Shown: piece by piece, positions 48,589-61,713 of the stretch
Position numbering within the stretch: position 1 is the first letter of the stretch
Layout: every line of letters begins with the position of its first letter
Assembly: GCA_038502055.1 (NCBI GenBank)
Contig: JAXRKN010000009.1
Coordinates: 96,479-160,478 of the forward strand
Direction: 5' to 3'
From: Tanytarsus gracilentus
Taxonomy: Eukaryota; Arthropoda; Insecta; Diptera; Chironomidae
DNA: 64,000 nucleotides
Notes under the pieces: model-generated
What the model was told of the DNA's origin: nothing
Database searches by the model: none
Seen by the model: only the letters and a program-made list of their open reading frames with translations
Made by a program: the position numbers and the translations under genes

Positions 48589-49243
48589 TAAAAACCACCT
48601 GAAGAAAGATTCGCTGAGATTTCAGGATTAAAAAATTCTCACAAGGAAAATGCAATAAATCACAACAAAATTACAATTATTATTCCATAAATCATCGCCG
48701 GTGGTGTGCGAAAAAAAGCTTTAAAATATTTAACAACTTTTGCACATTTACATGTCGGATGGAGCTTTGAAGATTTCAGCATGTAAAGCGAAACATTCAC
48801 ATCGTTTATCACTTTCTCGTTTTTGAATTCTTTTGTGCGGTGAAATGTGAAAAAAATTAAATTGGTTGCACATGAAAAATGCGAAAGTATTTTGATTTCA
48901 CACTAAATCGAAATTTTGTCATTTCTCCACACAAAAAAATTATGCAAGTCCACGCGAAAAATCAACAACTTTTCAGTCTAAAGGCACGTAAAAGTCCTTT
49001 CTCTACCTTAAATTTAATTTAAAATTAATCTCACACAAAAGAGCTTTGCAGCGTTCTTATAAAATGTAATTTGATGTGTTTTTTTCAACCGCACCCCAGC
49101 GAGAATGTTGACACGCCGTGAGATGGAGGAAAATTCTCATAAGAATCACAAAATCTCGTAATTAGATTCCACGGTAAAAAATGCCATCATGAGATTTGAA
49201 AGAAATGGAGCGAAAAAAATGCTATTAAGTAATCAATGTGATG

Positions 49244-49442
49244 AGAAATATTTCAACAGCGGGAGAGTGGAGACGGTAGCAATGCGTATCCGCATGTGTA
49301 AAGGAATTTTCTCGTTCATTGAAATTCCAATGACATAGCAAGAAGAAGAGGCAGTAAGGACGTTCGTGAAATTAAATGTCATGGTGAAAAATCGAAAATT
49401 ATTTTGAGACACATATTGAAGAGTTGCGAATAAATTTGTGTC
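49244..49442. repeat. Duplicated block A, right copy (inverted)
   Basis: Inverted near-identical copy of 29493-29694. Matching text includes GGTAGCAATGCGTATCCGCA and GCAAGAAGAAGAGGCAGTAA. It is separated from block B's right copy by 117 bases of unrelated sequence. Confidence 0.85.
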
Positions 49443-49559
49443 ATTGATGCTGTGAGACAAAAAGAAAATTTGGTTTTACACGTGGAAATGAATTCCACGA
49501 TCTTTATTAAAAAAATAAAATTACATCTCGTACTGATCACAAGATGTTAGCAAATAAAA

Positions 49560-49972
49560 TTTCTTTCACTTTTTTCGTACATGCACGCAATGACAGCAAA
49601 GAATTTATGCTGATAATTTATTGTCAATTGCGAAGGATATTTTTCGCATACTTTGCTGAATCAACATCGTTACCTGTAGTCGTGACATGACGACAAAATT
49701 TCTGTGTATGTTATGAGATAGAAAAAATATTTTTGTGCGTTTGTTTCAACATTTAATTCAGTGTCGAGCTTTTAGTGAATTGTGTTAGTTATTTGAGGGT
49801 AAAATTTGGCACAACCAGATGCCTTTATTATCCTCATTTTGGTGCCTCATGCCTTCGTCATGGTCTATTAAAAGTTAAAGGACTGAATATCAAATGTTAA
49901 TTAACAATAAATGACGTCTGGTATGCTCGTAGGAATTCTTTAAAAATAAATTTGAAATTTTTGACAAGTTAA
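49560..49972. repeat. Duplicated block B, right copy (inverted)
   Basis: Inverted near-identical copy of 29913-30325. It lies to the right of block A's right copy, so the A-then-B order is kept although each block is inverted. Confidence 0.88.
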
Positions 49973-52900
49973 TTTTAGAAAAATAAATAAATTATAAATT
50001 TACAACATAAATTCTGGCTGAAAATTTGATTCCTTCAAAATGATAATTTAATGAAAATTTCAAATTAAAGCTTTTTCATTAAATATTTTCCAAATTATTT
50101 TTGGAATCAAAGTTGATGCACGTTAACTCATTAAATTCTCGCATGTGAAATTTTTTTAACAATAAATAGCTAAAATCTCGTTAGCACGTTATGCCATCCG
50201 AAATCAATGAACTAATTTATTGAATTTTTTTTGTCTTCTTGATCTTGGTGGTTTTTGTTACTTATTCGTGTTTGAGAGACTTAAACATAGCAAAAAAATT
50301 AATGAACGATTTTTTTACTTGATATTTTTGAAGCCAAAAATTTGTTAATGAAATTGACTTCGGCTTTCATGCTTATGAGATAAAGAAATTTTTTCTCTTA
50401 TCAAAAATCACCATGGTAAAAGTCATTTACTTTTCGAAACGACAAAAAATCATAAGGCAGTAAAAATGGCAACGAGGCATCATTGAGATAAGAATAAAAT
50501 TCCAGCATTCCATAAGGAGAGAAAAGAAATTTCCATTCACACATACCGACATAATTGTATTTTCTATTGCATTCACTCTCACTTACACAGCATTCATGGA
50601 CTAATGAATGGAGAAGTAATTTTGGTTCACTTTGAATGCTGTCTCACTCAACGTATTATGAATTAATCCCTAATGAAATAAATTAAGCTTTGATGATGAA
50701 AAGCTAAAATTTTGATATATCTCACTCTCTAAAGTTATTCAAAACAAGTTTAATCAGGTCCGATATTTTCGTCATCATAATTGAACTTCTCGGGTATAAC
50801 ACCCGTGCACTTTCTGCAGAAGTCGGTGTCAGATTTAATTAAGAGTGTTTACTTTAATTTTGTGTATCAACGTTTCAATTTTATCTCGCGATATTTATCT
50901 TAATATTTTTCATAATTATTCTTCTTATTCCCTTTTATTTTGAACTAAATCAAGGTTAAATGATTGCTGGTGAATGTGTCAAAAAGGAAATTTTTTGAAG
51001 TGTTCTCATCGTCAATTCCCATCACGTTTTCATAATAAGCAAGATGATAAAAATTGATATGACTTTTAAGCATGACATTTTCCCTTGGTGGTAGGTTGCA
51101 CACAGATGAAAAAAGGCAAAAGTACTAAATTTTTAAGTTCTATGTGCTTTGGTTGCGATATCAGTTGACTGCGATGGTAAGCGCAAACAAAAGGCACTCG
51201 GAAATATTAAAGACGTGATATAATGGATGAGACATTGAGCGAGTGCATTTGCGGATGCGAATGAAGATAAAAATGTTTATCACTTCATCTTTATCTAGCA
51301 ACAATTGACTTGAAAGCTCACATTTGATGACGGTCATTAGATTAGAAAAGTTATTGTTTCAAAAAATGAGAAATTCATTAATTTTTAAATAAGTTCACTG
51401 AATTTAAATTCCACAAATGCTGCAAGAAAATCAATAAATTTATTAATGAAAATCTTCTTATTAAAAATTCCATCCGCAAACGTCGTAAAATCCTTCGATG
51501 CGGCTCCAAGATCCCCTCAGATTGATTAGTAAGCAACTCATAAAAACTTACATCAGGATTAAGCCAAAATTGAGTGTATTTTATTTTTTTTTCTGCTGAC
51601 ATACTCGAGAAATTTAATCATCAGCAACGGTTGATAAATTTGTGGGTAACGCCATGACGATAAAACTTTAATGAGAAGTGCTGAAGATATTTTTTGTTAG
51701 TTTGTAGTTAACAAGCTCATTTAATTATATATCAATTTGTGTCATTCGACAAACTAGAGCATGAAAATCCTCTAATTTATGGCATGAGATTTAGACGCTT
51801 GCTCCATAGAGAATTTGGTGATCTGTGCACACATTTTGTGAGGCCTTGAAAGCTCCCCTCCACACTCAAACTCGTATACGCACTTCAAAAGCCCACAAAT
51901 TTCTCTCCACATAATTCTATACGAATAAATATGGCTTCGGATGTGCCAAATTCAACTGTGATAAATACTTGTGGGTTTCCGCTAAAACGTCGCTCTCGTG
52001 TGTTACCAATGAAATCGCTGAGAGTTTTGTTGTTCAAAAAATTTAACTTTCAGTCCAGAAAAAATTAAAATTAAATTTTTAAATCGTGAAATGTATTAAA
52101 TTTGCTTTAATTAAAATTACTAAACTTTAAGGTTTCAATAAATAAAAGAATTTAAAATTCAAAAGATGAAAGCACAAAAAAATCTTTTCATTTTTTCCTC
52201 TCTATTGAGTTATTAAAATCCAACAAAAAAAATTTTATGAATAGAGAGCTGAAAATGCATTTTCTCGTGGCTTTTTATCCCTCAAGGACTCTTTTCTTAA
52301 CTAACTTAATATTCATGAAACTTATTACAAAAGTAAACATTAAAATTGCAATAATGCTTGATCTCAATTTAGCTTAGCAACAAGATTTTTTCTCAATGAT
52401 AATTCTTTAATAGTTTTTACGACCAGAGAAGGCATTAGCAACAATAACTGAAGCTTAACAATGTAATTTTTGTGTAAATTGGTTCAAATGGGGCTTCGTA
52501 TGTGTCATGCAAATGTTTTGGATTGTCCATTCATGAAACATAGTGTGGTCACCTTCGGGTTGATGTGGTAACTCTCTGCATCCTTTTTAGGGGTACAATT
52601 TCTGCCATGTAATGTGTCAAGTTTATTATTGTTGTTGAAGGAGCTGCCGAAAGTAAAATGAAGTGGATTCTTCTCTTCAAATTCATAGAAAATTTAAGGG
52701 TTGAAATTTTTTACTCTTTTATAAAATGCTTCGTCATGCTGAAATTGTTAGAGATTATGTAAAATATTAATGGATTTAAAATTAATTGAGAAATTAATAA
52801 TTTTTTAAATATAATTTAATTAATTTTTAAAGTTGGAAAAATTAATTGATAGAATTGTTTCCTAAAAGTTTCAAAATTTAAATTTACTCTTTCATTTGAA

Positions 52901-53369
52901 ACTCTGACAACCATAAAAAATCCTCAATATATTGCGCAATACAAAAATTTAATCACATTTGCGGTCTTTAAGCGTAATAATTCCCTTTTTATTACTTACT
53001 TCCGCCTTTAAATTGACCCTTTTCTATCCTTCGTCCATTAAACTGCATTTAATGCGATAAAATTATCACAAAATGCCAACCCATGTGAAAGATCTTAGAA
53101 GGAATTCAATTGGAAAATTTAATCGTGTAAGATTCACAAAAAAAGTAAAATTAATTTTTATATCAAGAAGAGAATTTGATATCATTTTTATCTCGATTTA
53201 TTTCTGGATGAAACTCTTCTTGTACCTCATATGGACATTGAGAAAAATTTCAAGTTTTAATTTTTCAAAAAATATTTTTAGTTTAGTTTAAATTTTAACC
53301 TTAAATAAATGATAACAAAAAGAGAAGAAAAAAAAAAAAAAACTTTCAATTTAAAAATTTTATAAACAG
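49973..53369. other. Intergenic AT-rich region without a supportable gene
   Basis: About 3.4 kb. Only short compositional frames (51378-51602 minus, 53073-53291 plus). A poly-A run of about 15 bases at 53326-53341 precedes the element at 53370. Confidence 0.4.
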
Positions 53370-53628
53370 GGCCCAAACACAACAATAATGAGTCATGCAA
53401 GTAAAAGAAAAATTCTAGGGGAAACTATCTTCAAAAAAACGATTTACAAACGAAACCGACAGGGAGAAGCCCCAAATAAAAGAAGAATAAGTAAGATGAC
53501 TTACTCTACTCCCTAGAACATTTCTCTTCGCCATTTGTGGCTAGTATTTTATTTTGTTTGCCAGTATGTTTGGCCTGGGGCCGAACTGGTTTTGGAGAAA
53601 TCCAAAATTAATATATAGCGGAGCTATA
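53370..53628 (+). mobile_element. Short relative of the 47521-48588 element, inverted
   Basis: The right end, GGGGCCGAACTGGTTTTGGA...AATATATAGCGGAGCTATAA, is the reverse complement of the left end of the 47521 element with few changes. AGTAAGATGACTTA (about 53490-53503) matches another part of it. The tandem repeats are missing, so this is a deleted copy or a shorter family member. The left boundary is approximate. Confidence 0.6.
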
Positions 53629-55127
53629 ATATTTTACAACCTCAAAGATTTTTCTGTCCATATGTGGTTTTTATGAAATATGATTCGTTTACGAAAAAAA
53701 GTAATAACAGGAGATGAAGAGGAAAATGTCAAGTATCAAGTACTTAAACAAGGGAGAATAAATAGATTGTCATAGGGATGGATTAAATGTTTGGGGGCTC
53801 TTTTTAAGTATGACATTATCCATTTCTTTAAAACCTCAAAAATAAAATGATTAAAAAACTTTATTTTTGACTTTAATAGTTTCGAAATTTATTTGTTTGC
53901 CTTCAAGTCCTAATTTTTGTATCAACTTATTTCGTGTCATAATATGCCCGAGAATTATTCCGATCACATTCGAATAATATTTCTTCATCCCTTGAGACTT
54001 TTTATAAGAAACTCCAAATGTCAGCAAAAAAAATCGTTACACATGTGAGTGACATCGGAGTTGATGATGATAAGAGAATCGGAAAATGTGTTTATTGGTA
54101 AGGAGATATGTGAAGGAGCAGATGTGTGTAGGCAGGTCGACGACTTTCGTCACACACCATATAACGTTACACTTGTTTCGTTATGACTCAATTTTATTCT
54201 CCCCGAGCGTCTAAATGTCTTTAACAAGCAAGAAAAAATCAGTTTGTTTTTTACAACACAACAACAGCGATTTCGATGGGGTTGAGATGGGAATCAATGA
54301 TTACCAACGAATGTCACAACATATAGAGCAAACATAAAAGATTTTCATGGTTCTGCAACGCATTCACACAAATTGCTACATCATCACATAAATTTTAATT
54401 ATTTTTAATGATTTTTTTCGTTTGTGAGACTTAAGAGATTAAGAAAGTCTTATTGTTATTTTGAGAAGGGATGAGCACTTTGGGTTTTATAAAATGTTGC
54501 AAAAGAAATAAATTTATAGATTTATTTTTTATGATTTTTAAATTCAATTTTTAATATTTTTATAAATCCAACCCCTTTTTACACTCATTCAGATTTACTA
54601 CTCATGTGTTTGCTTTTTTGTTATGCGATTGAATTTTACGAAAGAGCGCAGTCCTGAATTAATTTCGCATCGTCTGACAGGGAGATAAATAGAATGTTGA
54701 TGCTTTTATCTTTGTTTAAAGACTTTTGCATCAAAAACAATTTCCATTTTCTTCCCCTCTCATGCAGACACTTCAACATGCGCTACACACAAGCATAATG
54801 ATTATGATGCACAGATATAATGTCTAGAAAATCACTTAAGTTTAATCTAATTTAATTCGCAATGGCTTTATGTTGAATTGGAGAATGATTTTTCTCTCCC
54901 TTTAACTTTTATTTTTATCCCTTGATTTTTCCGAATACCATAAAATTTATTTTTATTTTCTTTTGAGGATGCTGAGGAGAAGAAAATGGGAAAAAGTTTT
55001 GCTTTCATCTTTTAGTTGGAAATATTTAATAACATTCTTTTTCGATAGACTTGAGATAGTTTTGCTTGCAAGTGAGTTCAAATTTTAAAGAAAAATTATA
55101 TTTTTTTAATAGTCAAAAGTTGGGTGC
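53629..55127. other. Intergenic AT-rich region without a supportable gene
   Basis: No coding exon, RNA gene or repeat recognised. Confidence 0.4.
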
Positions 55128-56171
55128 GCGTCACGAGTATTACGTAATATTGTGCACAATATTGTGCGTAATTGTGCGTAATTTTTATGCGTAATTACGC
55201 ACAATATTATGCACAATTACGCACAATAACATGCACAATATTATTACGCACAATATTATGCACATTAATTACGCATAATTATTACGCGTAAAAATAAAAT
55301 GCACAATATTGTGCGTAATAAATATGCGTAATATTGTGCACAATAAATACGCATATTTATTACGCACAATTAATATGCACAATATTATGCGTCAAAAAAA
55401 TTACGCACAATATTGTGCACAATAAATATGCGTAATATTATGCGCAATTATTGTGCGTACTATTGTGCACAATAAATATGCGTAATTATGCGTTATAATT
55501 GTGCACAATATGCCAAATTTTACGCAAAATAAATTTAAATAATTTTCATCATGATCATCTTTAAACCACAAAAAGAGATTGACAACAGCTTGGCGACTTG
55601 TTAAATCTGGGTATTAAAAATTTCAAAATGTAAGAAAATATGTTTTAGTATCATTAGAAAACTTACTTAAAAAGCAATTTTTGGAAACCCAGGTTTAAGA
55701 AGTGACCAAGCTGTTATCAATCTCTTTTTGTGGTTTGAAGATGATCATGATGAAAATTATTTAAATTTATTTTGCGTAAAATTTGGCATATTGTGCACAA
55801 TTATAACGCATAATTACGCATATTTATTGTGCACAATAGTACGCACAATAATTGCGCATAATATTACGCATATTTATTGTGCACAATATTGTGCGTAATT
55901 TTTTTGACGCATAATATTGTGCATATTAATTGTGCGTAATAAATATGCGTATTTATTGTGCACAATTTTACGCATATTTATTACGCACAATATTGTGCAT
56001 TTTATTTTTACGCGTAATAATTATGCGTAATTAATGTGCATAATATTGTGCGTAATAATATTGTGCATGTTATTGTGCGTAATTGTGCATAATATTGTGC
56101 GTAATTACGCATAAAAATTACGCACAATTACGCACAATATTGAGCACAATATTACGTAATACTCGTGACGC
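55128..56171. mobile_element. 1044-bp near-perfect palindromic element, arms of 485 bp
   Basis: Left arm 55128-55612 starts GCGTCACGAGTATTACGTAA; right arm 55687-56171 ends with its complement. Both arms are exactly 485 bases, flanking a 74-base spacer. Arm bases 1 to about 420 are built almost wholly from the words GTGCGTAAT, ATTACGCAC and GCACAATATTGTGC in irregular order. The inner 65 bases of each arm (TTAAACCACAAAAAGAGATT..) are ordinary AT-rich sequence with several mismatches between arms. No coding potential. It resembles a foldback/MITE-type element; family unknown and no obvious target duplication. Confidence 0.8.
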
Positions 56172-59100
56172 GGATTCTCAAAAGTTTTTTTAAAAATCCA
56201 GTTTTTAACAAAATTTTAATTGTTTCCTCATAAATTCAATTAAAATATAATTTGAAACTTATTCAATTCTTTCATAAAAGCAAATGTTCCTTCCATTTAC
56301 TTTTAAAAGTTCCTGCAAAATCCATTTTGCCTTTAAAACTTTTTATGCTTCATTTCAGTGTTAAACTTTTTTAGTTTTTCGGTCAAGTCTCAGCACTTTT
56401 CAATTTACCCACCAACAATAGGTTTTCCATTTTGAATCTAAAAGATGAAATAACAAACAAATGAAAAAAATTAAAACTTCTCTCTGCAGTTTCTAACAGG
56501 AAACAAGATTCAAAAGTTTTGGGAGACAATTTTTTGGGTTTTTTTCCCTCGATTTAAATAAAATAAAATTGTGAAACTTTTTTTTTGGTGTGTTGAAAAA
56601 ACATTTTATTGTATTTTGGCTTATGCATACATGAAGACAAGAACAACAACCATAAGTATATTTAAATAGTTTTAAAAGTATCCCTAGCAACATGCCGCAG
56701 TCGTGTGCTTGTGTGTCGAGTGGCTCATTACTTAACAGACAAGACTTTATTGCACATTCAGCACGATTTGTGCATTTAATTTTAATAATAATTTATGCAA
56801 ATTGTAATTGCTTCACAAGGGCGTTAATGAAGTGACGCTAAATGAGGTTGAATAGTAATTCAAGAAGGCGTCAAGTATTAAACAATATATTGACATTGAA
56901 AATATTTGATGAGCACAGCAGAAAAAAATTTTCGCTGGGAAAAATTCGACGTTTTCTGCACTCGACACAATTTTCTTGTTTATATGATTTTTATTTCCTT
57001 CCATTTGGTTTGTCCGCTGATTTATGAATGAGCCGAAAATTGTTTTTTCAGTCATTGTGGATGCGAGAGAGAAAAGCTGAGAGTTAAGGCATCACTCAAA
57101 CAAGGGATGGAAAATTTTATGTTCAATTTTAATATTTTAAGTTCAAAATTTTTAAGATTCTTTTTTGACTTTTTTGTAAATTTTAAATTCAGTTTTCACC
57201 CCTCGAGGGCCCTCGCACTAACTTTTTATATTCCCATTTTCTGTGCACATTTCGTTTCGCAAAATTCCCTAAATTGAAAATTTGCGGCTAGGATAATAAA
57301 TTAAATCCATCTCTAGTTACCATTATCATTGTCATTTGAGAGTCGTAAATTTTTTCAGGACTTTCTTTTTTGGTGGTAGCATCCAATGTGGAGAAGGGAC
57401 TCAATTTGATAACAAAAAAAAGAAGAGTATTTACATAAAATATTGCGTAATTCAGCAATTTCAAGCGACTCGTGTCGTTTGAGAGCCAATAAAAGTGGAA
57501 AATATGCCAGAGTCAATTGGAAAAAGTGTTTACATTGGCGCTCTCCCTACAAACCTAATAAATTGATGCCCTCTTGACCTGCTCAATAAACAAATATAGG
57601 AAGAATCGAAACGAAAGCGGTACGATGAACTCTGCATTGAAAAATCCATGCAAATAAATTATTTTCAAGCATAGTAAAATCATTGAGACACACCAAAGGA
57701 CTGAGTCTTGATATTCAAGTGAGATTATCTACCACTATTATTTGAATGATGACTTACTGGAGCGATTAATCTCGATCTCATGAGAAGCATTTGAAACAAA
57801 TATTATGAGAATTTATGGCGTGAAATGAAACTTTTTTCGCTTGTTTTATGACAGCAGAAAAAAGCTCAATTCTCTTTTATTTTTGGCGTCTATCCAAATG
57901 AAAAGTACTTTTTTCGGAAAAATAAACACACCATGAACATCAATGTGTTCTTTAGCTGCCTCCGCATTATACTTTGGAGTGAGTGAGTGACTGAGTGCGA
58001 TGACAAAAAACTAAAATACTTTTCCACTAAAGAGAAGATAAGGCAGCGACATGTAAACAATTGACGCTGCCAAAAATATTAAAGCAAAAAGTTTGGAAAT
58101 TTTAAAAATTAAAAGAAAACTTTTTTCAACGGTCAAATTTTAAATAAACCGTTAAATAATTTGAATTCTTTCACTTTTAATAAAAAAATTTTCTCCTGCT
58201 GTGTCACTATAGTGAATGGATTAAGTCAATCTAGCATGAATATCAGTACGCTAATAAATCACATTTTGGTAGATCGAGACGGAGAGACTTTATGACAGTT
58301 TTCCGCTCTCTACATGCTTCATAGAATTTTGCCACTTTAATTTTACGCTCACTCGGTTTAAACCTGACGAAAGATTCATGTTGTGTGTTCTTTCTTCTTC
58401 ACTCACTCGTATTAGGAGATAAAAAACCGAGAGATGAAACATAAAGGAGCTTTAAAAGCAGGAAAAACACATTTTCTGGCTGCAAAATTTTATTTGTTCA
58501 TACACCCGGATAATTCAGAATTTGTTTTTCCTTTTTCTTTTGTTTGAGCTGCTATTATTATTGGACTTTGTTCAAGCTGTGATTTTATAGTTCTTCCGTG
58601 TTTTTCTTTTTCCTTTCTAACGCTACCACCACTGCATAAGAACTCATAGATTTTATATAATATTATTATGCGATGCATGGATGTCGAAAGTGGTTTTTCC
58701 AGCCAATGAATTTTGAAAAGAGATTCGAGAATACAAAAGAAAATTTGTTAAGGATTTCGTGTTTAAATAATTTAAAAAAATATGATAAATATTTTTTTGT
58801 GGTATTAATAAATTTAACTCCAGCCTTTTCCGTAAATTAAAAATTATTTTCCTCCAAAATGATAAATTTTATGCTCGACCCAAACTAATTTACCCGCCAT
58901 TAATACTCAATTGCTTATTATTTTCATCCTTGCTCAAAAAGAAGAGGAAACTTTTATGTTTTGACGTTCACAGAAGCGTCTGCCAGAAAAAAGCAGACAT
59001 TAGTCGGATTTAATGATCCGCTTGGGGTGATCAATCAATCAAAGTGCAAGCAATTATAAGAAGAAAATTGTTATACCTCAATGATATTCATCTTCCACCA

Positions 59101-60346
59101 CCATCATGAGTCATCAAAAAAGTTTGCTATTTATAAACGTGTCCAATGACACGCGAATATTGAAAATAATCAATTGAACGTGAAAAAAATATTGAGTGGA
59201 ATAAAAGATTTGGTCTAATTAAGGCAAGGATATTGAGATATTGATGTGCAAAAGTACTCAAAGTCACTATTAACATCCAAAAAGAAATGAAATAAATTAT
59301 TGGGCTGTCGAGAGCCGAACGAGATTGCCAGGTTAATGGGCTATTTTGTTGATGTCTTCTTGACTTGAGAATCCCCAACTTTGAAAGCTTAAATAATTAT
59401 TTTTCCTATTAAGAGATTTTAGTGGCTTAAAAATTTAATTTAATTTTAGTTTAATTTTTTGAAAACTTATCTAGATTAAATTATTAAATAATCTTTTAAG
59501 ATGTCCAACCTCTGCCTCATTACATTTTTAAAGAATTTAATTTTTAATCAAGAATCGCAAAAGCAATTCACCTTCAAATTTTTTTATTGTTACGTTTCAA
59601 TAAGCCGAATGACGTAAGAGCTCTCAATTAACACTCGATTTTCAACTTTACCAACCTCTCAATACAACTTTACCCAAATTACATTAGCTTTAAAGATGAA
59701 CAATTATTGAAATGGCAAATGGATTTAAGTGTAAACACGGATTTAAAGATTTATGAATTGAAACTTTATTCATCGTGTGCATGTGTCATTGTTTTGATAG
59801 TTTTGATGTATGAAATCAAAACTTGAACTTAGAAAAAAACAATTTAATTAACTTTTGTTTTTTTACTTGTTGAAACTTTAGAACATTAAAATTAAAAATT
59901 AGTTTTGGATCAAATTAAATTCAATTTCAAAATTCAACTTCAAATTAAAGTCAATGTGCTACGAGGGACGCTTATGCTGCAGCATTATGTTTTAGAGAGA
60001 AAACTCTCTCTCTTTTATGTTTTTCTCTCACTCTCTCTATTCTCAGCCGACTGGTGGAATTCCACTGAATCGTCATTGCAAAAAATGTGTATAAATTCTG
60101 TAGCAGCATATCGCGCTATCACAGAGAGAAGAAACGATTGCTGACGTAAAATTAGTTGAGTCACATTTTCTAGCTCATAAACGTGACTCGACATTCTCTC
60201 ATTCTGTTTTGAGAGTGCGGATAAATTTAAAAATACCGTCACATGAAAGGTGTATGTGTACTAATGCAGATGTACAATATTTTGAGCACTTTTAAAGGTT
60301 AAAATACACACAGGTAAAATTCCAAAAAAAACTATCCGTTTATGTG
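56172..60346. other. Intergenic AT-rich region without a supportable gene
   Basis: About 4.2 kb. Frames at 56493-57055, 58490-58678, 59127-59378 and 59905-60242 lack family features or splice partners. The right end approaches the promoter of the gene whose coding region starts at 61714. Confidence 0.4.
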
Positions 60347-60465
60347 TGACGTCATCGCAACAGCCAACCAGCCGTACATCGTACGATAATTTTTTTCTAT
60401 CGCCGTCTCTTTCTAGGTCTCTTTTTGGTACAACGTTATATTTTTGCGGAACGCTCTCAGTCTAC
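60347..60465 (+). promoter_or_regulatory. Candidate promoter: CRE palindrome plus TATA-like and initiator motifs
   Basis: TGACGTCA (60347-60354) is a perfect cAMP-response element palindrome. TATATTTTT lies at 60437-60445 and TCAGTC, matching the arthropod initiator TCAGTY, at 60458-60463. The TATA-to-initiator spacing of about 22 bases is shorter than the usual 30, so only one of the two may be used. A start here gives a leader of about 1.25 kb before the ATG at 61714. Confidence 0.4.
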
Positions 60466-61713
60466 CTCAACACGTCGGTATATGAATGAAGGCAATATTT
60501 TATTTATGTGGAAGTTTCGCGATGCTTAGGAAAATATTTTTAAAATAAATTTGTTATTTAAAATCAATTCAATGTTCAATGACCAAAGTTGAGCGGGAAG
60601 AGAAAAATAAAAAATTATTAATTAGATATTACGTGTCATAAATTGGTGCGATCGAGTGCAAGGGCATAAGCGGTAGATGAGAAAAAGAGAAAATACCAAC
60701 CGCGCCGAATCGGATCCGAAGTGAATAAAGTGTGCGTGTGCCACAGCATCACTCAGAGAGTAAAGCAGCAAAAATTGAGTATAAGGGACCGAAGAAAAAT
60801 ATTTTCTCGAATCGAATGTTTATCAGAAATTTTGTATCGAGCTGCTGTTTGCCATTCTTCGGTTAGATCTCTTCCGAACACGAAGTGCATTGCCACAACG
60901 TGCGAGAGACATTTTTTGTTGGTGCGAGAAGAAGAGAAAAAAATAAGGATAAATAATTGTGTAGAGGATTCACCTTAATTACGTAAAAATAGATTTGAAA
61001 ATCTAAAATCCCATTCATAATCTCTCAAAGTCGCTCACGAAAGCGAAGAAAAAAGTAAGGTGTGTGTTTTTGGCACCGTGGAAAGAAAATAAAAATAAGA
61101 AGAGGAAGTTTTATCTCAAGGACCGATGAGGAGAGAGATATTATTTTTTTTCGTACATACATCCGATTTGTGGAGTGACAAGAACTGCTGATAACGACAA
61201 TGAGTGAAAAAAGCGAGAGAAATTGAGCGCAAAAATCTTTTTATCTATTTTCTGTCGAAAAAAAAACAGTTTTTGTTGTTGTTTTCGTAAAAGTGCAAAA
61301 GTGAAATCGTGAATGTGCAAGTTGCGACGAAAAAAATAGTATTAGATAAATCGAAGCAACCCTCGAAACGAGCTTGTGGAAAAATACTTCAAAAAAATAT
61401 TATTTATTTATTTCTTCTTCTTCCTCTTTGGTAACCTTCCCGATAAACGTGAAACAGTCACTACACAATACAGCAACATAAAAAGTAATAAGTGTACAAT
61501 GTTGATACATTGCTCGAATGTGTGTTGGAGATCGTACGATAATTAATTTTGCACGTAAAAAAAGAAATCATACAAACAATAGACGAAGAAGTGATGAATA
61601 GTTACAATTAAAGTCATTAAAGTGGAAACAAAAATTTGCACGTGCCAAAGATCTAAAAAATAAAATTAAGAAGTAAAAAATTATTTTGAGTGTCTCGATA
61701 GTGCTTAGATATC
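60466..61713 (+). other. Presumed long 5' UTR of the 61714 gene
   Basis: Purine-rich leader-like text (AAAAAGCGAGAGAAATTGAGCG, AAGTGCAAAAGTGAAATCGTG) fills the 1.2 kb before the ATG, with short upstream open frames such as 60721-60978 that lack protein-family features. Long leaders with small upstream frames are common in insect developmental and neuronal genes. Confidence 0.4.

Noticed and set aside
49233..49460. 75-codon frame preserved in both copies of block A
   Set aside because: The two copies are too similar for frame preservation to mean anything, and no family or splice partner is seen.
55128..56171. CRISPR-like or replication-origin reading of the repeated palindromic words
   Set aside because: No regular repeat-spacer periodicity, eukaryotic context, and the overall inverted symmetry fits a foldback element better.
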